7,464 nucleotides of DNA from a bacterium (lineage in GTDB: Bacteria; Verrucomicrobiota; Verrucomicrobiae; Limisphaerales; J093). Shown one piece after another: positions 1 through 5,814 of this stretch. Where the stretch lies: assembly GCA_021839785.1 (NCBI GenBank), contig JAKCAB010000778.1, positions 1 through 7,464 of the forward strand, in the 5' to 3' direction. The position numbers and the translations under genes were made by a program. Below the pieces are notes generated by a model. The model was not told the origin of the DNA and did not search any database. It saw only the letters and a list, made by a program, of their open reading frames with translations. How positions within the stretch are numbered: the first letter of the stretch is position 1; each line of letters begins with the position of its first letter.

Positions 1-2
1 GC

Positions 3-2462
3 CCGCCGGAACTGAGCTTGTTTTTCATGGGCGACGCGCGCGACCCGGCCACGTTGCGCTTCGAATTCCACGGCAAGGCGGCTGGCGCGCTCACGTCCTG
101 GGGCCGGCTGAACCGCCTGCAACTCCTGGCGAAAGTCAGCCCCGATCCGTCCGGCAACACCCCCGAACGGACGGAGTTGGAGATTCGGCTCGGCTCCGCG
201 CAAACGCCATGGGGCCGGCTCCGCGACGGCCGATTCCACGCGGTGGCGCACCACCGCTTCACCAACGCCCCGCCCGCGCGCATCGACTGGGACCTCGAGG
301 CCGCCGGGTGGGTTTCGCCGGCGGTGAGTGTGCGGCGACCGCGCGCCGAAGGGCAGAGCCTTTGCCGTGACGACAAGTCCAGCGAATATCGCACCACCTT
401 CCACGTTTCCGCCGAGCGCCTGACCGCGCCTTCGGCGACGTGGGACGGCGCTCGCTTCGACGGCCAGGCGGATCAAGTCATGACCAACCCGGTGCCACGC
501 GAAATCGCCGGTCGCCTGGCGGTGACGGGCTTGTCGGTGAGAAACGTGCGCGTGGCGGACACGGCCGTGGACTTGCGGTTGACACCGACCGCTCCGTCCC
601 AGGAAGCCACCGATCCAGAACTCGGTTTCTGGTCGCAATTGGCACCGGTCAAAGCGGAGTTTGCGCTGAGCGTGACGAACGTGCAGTCGCCGCAAGTAGC
701 GTTGGACGCGGCCCGGCTCGGCGGGAGTTGGCGCTTTCCGGACCTGACATTGACGAACGTCCACGCCGCGCTTTGCGGCGGCACACTGGCCGTGGACCGG
801 CTAGCGTTGAACGCGGCCACGCGCGAAGCCGCGACCGATCTGGCCCTGGATTTCGACCTCCAGCGCCTCGACCGCGCGCTGCCGCCGGCAGCCTTGGAAT
901 GGCTCGGTCAGTTCACCTATCAGGAGCCGCCGCACGCCACCGCCACCGCGCGCGTGCGCCTCCCACCCTGGCGCGGGGCCGCCGCGGATGCCGGCCGGCA
1001 ACTGCTCGCATCGCTCGATTTGCGGGCGCGGATCGATGGCCGCGACGCGGTGTATCGGGAACTCCCGGCCGACCAGGCCGGCGTGACGCTGACCATTTCC
1101 AATCAAGTCCTGCGGCTTCGAGACCTCGCGCTGGTTCGGCCCGAAGGGCGGGCGGATTTGCGCTACGACTTGAATCTCCGCTCGCGCGCCTTCCGCTGGA
1201 GTTTCGCCTGCAACGTGGATCCGCAGGCGGCCGCGCCGGTGATCGACCCCGCGTTGCCCGAGATCGTGAGCCACTTCGCCTTCACCGGGCCGCCGGTGGT
1301 AACCGGTGAGGTCTGGGGCAACTGGGGACCGCCCAAGCAAGTCGAGTTTGCCCTGCAACTCGCGGCCACAAACTTTGCCTTTCGCGGCGAGCATTTCGAC
1401 ACCCTCACGGCCGGGCTGCAAATGACCAACGAGGTCCTGTCGGCCACGGAGGTCGCGTTGCGCGCCGGCGACGAGTCCATTCACGCGCCGTGGGCCACTT
1501 ATTCGCCGGAGGAAGACCTGGTGACTTTGACCAACGCCCGCGCGCACATGGACCCGCAACGGATCGCCCGCTGCCTCGGGACGAACGTCGTGGAACTGCT
1601 CGCACCGTACCGCTTCGCGGCGCCGCCGGATGTGTTGGTGCAAGGCCAAGTGCCGACCGGCAGTGACTTGACGCGGGCGGACATGAGCTTCGAAGTGGCT
1701 GGCGGGCCCTTCAATTTCTGGCGGTTCAACACGCCGCAGATCACCAGCCGCGTGCGCTGGGCCGGCAACCGCGTTTCGGTCACCAATCTCACTTGCGACT
1801 TTTATGCCGGCCGGCTGGTCGGCGGCATTGACCTCGACCTGGAGCCGGGCGGCGACGCGCGGTTCCAGTTTCAGACCCAGGCCACGGACGTGGACCTGCA
1901 TCGCTTGCTGGCGGATGTCGTCGGCGCCACCAACCGCATCGAAGGCACGGCGACCGCGTCGCTCATCGTCACCAACGCCACCACCGCGGACTGGAAAAGC
2001 TGGTTCGGCCACGGGCGCGCCGAGATGCGCAACGGCCTGCTTTGGGACCTGCCGATCTTTGGCACGCTGTCGCACGTCATGAACGTCTTCGTTCCCGGCC
2101 TCGGCAACAGCCGGGCGCGGGCGGCCGCGGCCACGTACACCATCACCCGGAGCGTGATTCGCACCGACGACCTCGCTATCGAGGCCGGCCCCGCGCGGTT
2201 GCTGTATCGTGGAACGGTGGACTTCGACGGGAACGTGTCGGCGCGGGTCGTGGCCGAGGCGCTGCACAGCACGCCGATCATCGGCCCGCTGATCAGCCTG
2301 GCGTTGTCCCCGGCGGCGAAGGCGCTCGAGTTCAAGGTGAGCGGCACCCTGGACAAACCGGAGTTGAAGCCGGTGTATGTGCCGCCGTTCCTGCTGCCGT
2401 TGTTGAACCCGATCGGCACGCTCAAAGGCATCGTGGCGCCTCCGCCAACCAAGCCGCGTTGA
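3..2462 (+). CDS. AsmA/YhdP-like envelope protein, C-terminal part (5' end outside window)
   Basis: The frame is open from the first complete codon of the window to a TGA at 2460-2462, so the true start is upstream; the TTG at 18 is only the first possible start inside the window. About 820 residues are visible. They are rich in short alternating beta strands with repeated aromatic or hydrophobic residues, Thr-Asn turns and Gly-rich connections, as in the long beta-groove proteins of the AsmA/TamB/YhdP group. Numbered from the TTG, the last 250 residues resemble the AsmA-like C-terminal domain: NGLLWDLPIFG at 672-682, then a strand-rich segment, and TPIIGPLISLAL at 752-763 before a Pro-rich end. 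Proteins of this group are anchored in the inner membrane, span the periplasm and are implicated in phospholipid transport to the outer membrane. The N-terminal membrane anchor would lie outside the window. The AsmA-superfamily call is fairly secure, but the exact subfamily and cargo cannot be read here. Confidence 0.7.
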   Translation, partial: PPELSLFFMGDARDPATLRFEFHGKAAGALTSWGRLNRLQLLAKVSPDPSGNTPERTELEIRLGSAQTPWGRLRDGRFHAVAHHRFTNAPPARIDWDLEAAGWVSPAVSVRRPRAEGQSLCRDDKSSEYRTTFHVSAERLTAPSATWDGARFDGQADQVMTNPVPREIAGRLAVTGLSVRNVRVADTAVDLRLTPTAPSQEATDPELGFWSQLAPVKAEFALSVTNVQSPQVALDAARLGGSWRFPDLTLTNVHAALCGGTLAVDRLALNAATREAATDLALDFDLQRLDRALPPAALEWLGQFTYQEPPHATATARVRLPPWRGAAADAGRQLLASLDLRARIDGRDAVYRELPADQAGVTLTISNQVLRLRDLALVRPEGRADLRYDLNLRSRAFRWSFACNVDPQAAAPVIDPALPEIVSHFAFTGPPVVTGEVWGNWGPPKQVEFALQLAATNFAFRGEHFDTLTAGLQMTNEVLSATEVALRAGDESIHAPWATYSPEEDLVTLTNARAHMDPQRIARCLGTNVVELLAPYRFAAPPDVLVQGQVPTGSDLTRADMSFEVAGGPFNFWRFNTPQITSRVRWAGNRVSVTNLTCDFYAGRLVGGIDLDLEPGGDARFQFQTQATDVDLHRLLADVVGATNRIEGTATASLIVTNATTADWKSWFGHGRAEMRNGLLWDLPIFGTLSHVMNVFVPGLGNSRARAAAATYTITRSVIRTDDLAIEAGPARLLYRGTVDFDGNVSARVVAEALHSTPIIGPLISLALSPAAKALEFKVSGTLDKPELKPVYVPPFLLPLLNPIGTLKGIVAPPPTKPR

Positions 2463-2525
2463 GCGGATCGCCTCCGCGGATGCCTGCATCGGACCGCAGC
2501 GGGGAAAGGCGGCCGCAACTTGGTT

Positions 2526-2544
2526 CCCCAATGGGGCAATTTTT
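2526..2544 (+). terminator. short hairpin plus T-run after the AsmA-like gene
   Basis: CCCC at 2526-2529 pairs with GGGG at 2533-2536 around an AAT loop, and a run of five T follows at 2540-2544. Flanking TTG and CAA could add three pairs across a bulge. It lies 63 bases past the stop of the AsmA-like gene and could be its intrinsic terminator. The core stem is only four pairs, so it is weak at best. Confidence 0.4.
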
Positions 2545-2559
2545 GTCGCAATTGCGACA
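2544..2559. promoter_or_regulatory. perfect 16-bp palindrome, candidate operator or activator site
   Basis: TGTCGCAATTGCGACA reads identically on both strands with no mismatch and no spacer. That is the form expected of a site for a dimeric regulator, including upstream sites of NtrC-type activators. It lies in the gap between the AsmA-like gene and the Tat dehydrogenase, 285 bases before the dehydrogenase ATG. Fifteen bases downstream, GGCAC (2574-2578) and TTGC (2585-2588) resemble a sigma-54 -24/-12 pair, but GG and GC are 11 bases apart instead of 10, so a sigma-54 promoter is not supported as it stands. The regulator is unknown. Confidence 0.4.
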
Positions 2560-2844
2560 TTTTCTGTGCCAGCGGCACCGACGCTTGCCTTTCCCACGAC
2601 CCGGCAACGGGCCTTGGCCGCTCCGGTCGTTGGCAGCAGTCAGGTCCATGAACCGTGGCCAGAAATGGAGATGCGCCCTTCCGACGCGCCGGGCTTGACT
2701 CCAGGCTTGACGCTGCCGGGTGCCAAGTCTAGTTGACTCGCATGATCACCGATGAGTCTCGAAGCGCCGCGCCTGGTGGCTCCGCGTTGTCGGGCCAGCC
2801 ATTTTCGTTGCTCATCACCTCCCAACTCAATTGAAAGCACGCCC
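2560..2844. other. intergenic region upstream of the Tat dehydrogenase, no gene seen
   Basis: I see no convincing gene here. A 5-bp hairpin (GTGCC at 2566-2570, GGCAC at 2574-2578) lies just past the palindrome. The only ATG-initiated frame worth naming starts at 2648 and encodes 16 residues with no family resemblance. Three TTGACT/TTGACG hexamers occur at 2695, 2707 and 2733. The middle one has a TAGTTG 17 bases downstream (2730-2735), which would be a poor -10 element, so the promoter of the dehydrogenase is not fixed by this. The frame of the dehydrogenase stays open back to an ATG at 2752, but the added 31 residues have no family features. Confidence 0.4.
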
Positions 2845-4179
2845 ATGAAACGACGTCAATTCCTGCGATCCGCCGCCCTGGCCGGGGCCGGCACCCTCAT
2901 CCTCCCCCGCGTCAAACTCTTCGGTGCCGGCGCCGCCAGCAACAAGCTCAACGTCGCCCTGATCGGCACCTGGGGCCGCGGCGAAGCGCATTTTGGCGCC
3001 TTGCGTGGCGAGAACGTGGTGGCCTTGTGCGACATCAACGAGGAGCACCTGGCTTTTGGCGCGGAAAAATTGAATGTCCCCAACGCCAAAAAGTACGTGG
3101 ACTGGCGCCAGTGCCTCGATCACAAGGGTCTCGATGCCGTGGTGTGTTGCACGACCGACCACACGCACGCCTTCGTCGCGAACTGGGCGATGAACCGCGG
3201 CCTGCATGTCTATTGCGAGAAGCCGCTGGCCAACAGCGTGGAAGAGGCCCGCGTGGTGCGTGCCAATTACCTGAAGAACAAGACCAAGATCGCCACCCAG
3301 TGCGGCACGCAGCGCCACGAGTTCGAGAACTTCAACCGCGTGCGCGAACTCATTCTTGACGGCGCCATTGGCGAGTTGGAAGCCGTCTCGGCGTGGGGCA
3401 ATCGGCAGATTCCGCGGCCGGGTTACCTGCCCGCCCAAGGCGAGCCGCCTAGCTACCTCCATTACGACTTGTGGATCGGGCCTTCGCCGTTTCACCCGTA
3501 CAACCCCGGTTACTTCGCCGGCGGTCCCGGAATGAATTGCCTGTCGTGGAACATGTACTGGGACTTCGGCAGTGGCCAGGTGGGCGACATGGGCAGCCAC
3601 ACGATGGACCTCGCGTGGAACGGCATCGACGCCACGCTGCCCACGTCAGCCGAGGCCAAGGGCGATCCATTCAATCCCGAAGTCACGCCGGTGCGCCTCG
3701 AAATGCACTTCGAGCACCCCGCCAACAACTGGCGCAAAGCGATCCAGGTCTCCTGGTACCAGGGCGGCGCGATGCCGGAGAACCCGCACCGCGGCGTCGA
3801 TCTGAACCGCATCGACCACGGCGCCATGTTCGAGGGCAGCAAGGGCGTGCTCGTGGCCGACTTCACCACGCGATTGCTCGTCCCGACCGGTGACGGCGCG
3901 GACATGACGTATTACCACCCGCGCGCCAAGAACCTGTTGATCCCGAAGATGCACGGCTTCCAGCAGGAATGGCTCAATGCCTGCAAGGGCAATCTGAAAA
4001 CCTCCTGCGACTTCGAGTACAGCGGCAACCTGATCGAGCAAATGCTCCTGGGCCTGGTCGCCTACCGCGTTGGCAAGAAGATCAGCTACGACGGGGCCGC
4101 CGGCAAAGTCACGGACAACGACGCGGCCAACGAACTCCTCCACCGCACCTATCGCCCCGGCTGGACGCTCAACGGCTAG
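2845..4179 (+). CDS. Tat-exported Gfo/Idh/MocA family NAD(P)-dependent oxidoreductase
   Basis: This 444-residue protein belongs to the Gfo/Idh/MocA dehydrogenases, which oxidise or reduce sugars, inositols and related polyols with NAD(P). Its substrate cannot be read from the sequence. The ATG at 2845 is chosen because it puts a twin-arginine signal at the very N-terminus (MKRRQFLRSAAL, then a hydrophobic Ala/Gly stretch to about residue 30), which implies folded export to the periplasm. The Rossmann domain follows: VALIGTWGRG at 37-46, an acidic strand end (LCDIN, 61-65) and the family EKP motif at 125-127. The second domain holds GDMGSHTMDLAW at 247-258, whose D248-x3-H252 spacing matches the catalytic Asp/His of inositol dehydrogenases. 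Length is normal for exported members. The glycine loop is slightly unusual, with Trp43 where many relatives have Gly. Only a weak purine-rich stretch (GAAAG at 2833-2837) precedes the ATG. A strong hairpin follows the stop, suggesting a single-gene unit. Confidence 0.87.
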   Translation: MKRRQFLRSAALAGAGTLILPRVKLFGAGAASNKLNVALIGTWGRGEAHFGALRGENVVALCDINEEHLAFGAEKLNVPNAKKYVDWRQCLDHKGLDAVVCCTTDHTHAFVANWAMNRGLHVYCEKPLANSVEEARVVRANYLKNKTKIATQCGTQRHEFENFNRVRELILDGAIGELEAVSAWGNRQIPRPGYLPAQGEPPSYLHYDLWIGPSPFHPYNPGYFAGGPGMNCLSWNMYWDFGSGQVGDMGSHTMDLAWNGIDATLPTSAEAKGDPFNPEVTPVRLEMHFEHPANNWRKAIQVSWYQGGAMPENPHRGVDLNRIDHGAMFEGSKGVLVADFTTRLLVPTGDGADMTYYHPRAKNLLIPKMHGFQQEWLNACKGNLKTSCDFEYSGNLIEQMLLGLVAYRVGKKISYDGAAGKVTDNDAANELLHRTYRPGWTLNG

Positions 4180-4194
4180 ACGGAGCGAACCTTC

Positions 4195-4470
4195 TCATAA
4201 TCGGGGATCGTACCCGCCGACGGTGCGGTCCCCGATTTCTTTGCCGTCGGGGCGCGCGGCTCTTCGTTGTTGATGCAGGCGAGCAATTCGTCGCCGGTGA
4301 TGCCGTCGGACTTGGCGACCCAGTCGCGCCAGCGGTAGGGCCGGTTCAAAGGCGGGCTTGAACTTCTCCTCAGTAAGCCTGACCTCGCCCACGCGCATGA
4401 TGTCGCGCACGGATTTCAGGAGCGCGCCGAGAGATTGGGCGGTGGTAGGTTGAGAAACAGGTTCTGGCAT
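4195..4470 (-). pseudogene. hsdM: hsdM remnant: N-terminus of a type I restriction-modification DNA methyltransferase
   Basis: Reading from the ATG at 4470-4468, the first 26 codons give PTTAQSLGALLKSVRDIMR, the typical start of HsdM, the N6-adenine methyltransferase subunit of type I R-M systems. The conserved stretch that normally follows (KDKGLNGDLDRLP and a TWxMFLKFLDD helix, roughly 30-35 residues) is missing. The text resumes at about 4386 with RLTEEKFKPAFEP. An extra G at 4341 then shifts the frame. The second frame reads PYRWRDWVAKSDGITGDELL and ACINNEE to 4260, which is unmistakable HsdM sequence. A one-base loss near 4260 restores the first frame for RPDGK, after which homology ends at about 4241. 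The remaining codons to the TGA at 4195 run through the neighbouring terminator. The SAM-binding and NPPF/NPPY catalytic motifs, hsdS and hsdR are all absent, so it cannot make a methyltransferase. It starts 51 bases after the dprA-like stop on the same strand. Confidence 0.8.
4199..4242 (+). terminator. intrinsic terminator of the Gfo/Idh/MocA gene
   Basis: AATCGGGGA (4199-4207) pairs perfectly with TCCCCGATT (4229-4237), and an inner CCGC/GCGG pairing (4214-4217 with 4225-4228) is possible across a bulge. The tail TTTCTTT follows on the + strand, while the - strand has no matching U-tract. It begins 20 bases past the dehydrogenase stop. The recognisable hsdM homology on the opposite strand starts at its downstream edge. 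Confidence 0.6.
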
Positions 4471-4501
4471 TGATCAAGAATGGAACACGGCAAACGATTT
4501 A

Positions 4502-4531
4502 TTTGTTGTGATGCAAGCCAGTCACAACAAA
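4502..4531. repeat. 10-bp perfect inverted repeat overlapping the dprA-like stop codon
   Basis: TTTGTTGTGA (4502-4511) and TCACAACAAA (4522-4531) are exact reverse complements around a 10-base spacer. On the - strand the first arm contains the last codons and the TGA of the dprA-like gene, and the second arm lies just after it. The stem is AT-rich and lacks a clean U-tract, so it would be a weak terminator. It could instead slow 3' decay or be a protein or recombination site. An 8-bp direct repeat CAAACGAT (4491-4498 and 4528-4535) brackets part of it. Confidence 0.5.
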
Positions 4532-5814
4532 CGATCAGCAACTCCCGTGGTGCGATAACGAACGGGTTTGGCGGTTTTTTCCAACTGTCCCTCTTCCACC
4601 AGCTTTGTCAGCCATGCCTTAGCTTGACTTTTCGAAACGTCAAGCAACCCGGCTACTTCTGCCTCGGTCTTTGCCACAATCAATTCGCGTTTCAAAATTT
4701 TGCCAACCGCGTCGAAAAGAGTCTGTGCCGGCAACCACTTTGCTTCATACAGGTTTTGTTCCGGTTGCGGGATTGTTGGGAGAACCTCGTCGCTCTTGAT
4801 CTGATATGGTGTTTGCTGCTCGCGAAGCGCAAAAGAAAGAGTCTCTTGTTTCGGTTCCGCTGCCACCGACTCAAGCGCGCTCACAAGCACTCTGGCCAAT
4901 TCATCGCCGTTTTGTGGGTTTGGCCAAGGCACGCCGCCGTGATGGATCAGCGCCGAATTTCCACGGCCAACATGATTTCCATTTCGGACAAACACCGGAA
5001 CAAAATGAAACCGCTCAAGTTGCTCAATGGCTCCCGCCCAAGTGCCTCCCGTTTCGAAATCGGAGGTCACAACCAAACCCGCATCGGCAATGGCGTAAAT
5101 CACCTTGTTGCGTTGCATCGCATTGCCGACGTTGAATCCCGCCGCCGGGTCGTAAGGCGACACCAAAACCAGCCGGTGATCCATCAACGGCTCGCGGTTT
5201 TCAAAGGCAACGGCTGCGCGTTCAAGGCTGTCGCTCATCACGGCCACCGCTTCGCCGCCGGATTGAAGCGCGCCCTTGATGGCGGCGCGGTCAATGCCTT
5301 TGGCGCCGCCGGAAACCAGCGTCCGGTGAGCTTCGGCGGCAAGCTTTCCGATTCCCTCCGTGTAGCTGATGAGTTCTTCGTCCACATGCCGGGAACCGAC
5401 CACGGCCAAACCGCCTTTTTCCAGCAATGCCAAATCTCCGCAACCGTACAGGAGCGGAGGTGCGTCCTCTTTCAGCCGTGTTTTCAATCGCTTGGGATAA
5501 ATCGAGTCCGCTCGGCTGATAACCCAGATGTTTCGTGCGTTCCATCGTTCGATGGCTTGACTCAACAAGAATCCCCGCCCCAAAAGCATGTCGAGTCGTT
5601 CTTTTCCAAACTGCTGCGCGCAAAGATTGATCACCTCGTCAGCATCGTTTCCAATCAAGTCAGCAGGTTGTTTCTGCTTTTCACGCAAGAGACGAGCAAG
5701 GCGGTTGTATTCGCCCAAACTCAACAGTTTGGCGGAGAGGTCTCCACGTCCCGCAACCAGCGGCGCGATTAGCAACAGGATTGCCTGCGTATTCTGGGTC
5801 AATGGTGTCATCAT
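4522..5814 (-). CDS. psyrA: DprA-like (Smf/LOG-fold) protein with C-terminal winged helix; PsyrA/RqlI-like antitoxin candidate
   Basis: This 430-residue protein has a DprA-type Rossmann domain in the middle: YPKRLKTRL at 107-115, LLYGCGD at 121-127, LAVVGSR at 136-142, SGGAKGID at 168-175, then QRNKVIYAIAD at 234-244 and LVVTSDFETGGTWAGA at 247-262. These match the order in DprA (VGSR, SGxAxGID, RNxxI, the GG/SGT loop). Residues 1-100 form a helical N-terminal region, and about 362-425 look like a winged helix (EVAGLLDVSKSQAKAWLTKL). Housekeeping DprA loads RecA on incoming single-stranded DNA. This copy is more divergent, lies directly behind a RecQ-PRTase gene and overlaps it by ATGA, which is the arrangement of PsyrTA/RqlHI. 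There the DprA-like partner restrains the helicase-PRTase. By analogy it would bind nucleotide or DNA and the partner in the cytoplasm. The ATG at 5814 has no clear Shine-Dalgarno sequence, so translational coupling is likely. The symbol is by architecture, not proven orthology. Confidence 0.8.
   Translation of the reverse strand: MMTPLTQNTQAILLLIAPLVAGRGDLSAKLLSLGEYNRLARLLREKQKQPADLIGNDADEVINLCAQQFGKERLDMLLGRGFLLSQAIERWNARNIWVISRADSIYPKRLKTRLKEDAPPLLYGCGDLALLEKGGLAVVGSRHVDEELISYTEGIGKLAAEAHRTLVSGGAKGIDRAAIKGALQSGGEAVAVMSDSLERAAVAFENREPLMDHRLVLVSPYDPAAGFNVGNAMQRNKVIYAIADAGLVVTSDFETGGTWAGAIEQLERFHFVPVFVRNGNHVGRGNSALIHHGGVPWPNPQNGDELARVLVSALESVAAEPKQETLSFALREQQTPYQIKSDEVLPTIPQPEQNLYEAKWLPAQTLFDAVGKILKRELIVAKTEAEVAGLLDVSKSQAKAWLTKLVEEGQLEKTAKPVRYRTTGVADRLL

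Noticed and set aside
440..1309. 289-codon open frame on the + strand in another frame of the AsmA-like gene
   Set aside because: It is Arg/Gly/Pro-rich out-of-frame translation with no domain, fully nested in the real gene.
2574..2588. Sigma-54 promoter (GGCAC / TTGC)
   Set aside because: GG and GC are 11 bases apart; the spacing of 10 is strict for this sigma factor.
801..2597. 598-codon open frame on the - strand opposite the AsmA-like gene
   Set aside because: It is a shadow of GC-rich codon use: Arg/Gly/Ala-rich, low in hydrophobic pattern and without a recognisable domain, whereas the + strand has the AsmA-like pattern through its stop.
2752..2844. Upstream ATG at 2752 as the start of the dehydrogenase
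   Set aside because: It would put 31 residues ahead of the twin-arginine motif, which must be near the N-terminus; the ATG at 2845 places it correctly.
4480..5772. 430-codon open frame on the + strand opposite the dprA-like gene
   Set aside because: The - strand carries the full ordered DprA motif set and the ATGA overlap. The + frame has no recognisable family features and is antisense.
4522..5814. Housekeeping competence gene dprA
   Set aside because: It is divergent from typical DprA, has a PsyrA/RqlI-like C-terminal winged helix and overlaps a RecQ-PRTase gene, so a defence role fits better; standard DprA is not excluded without a tree.
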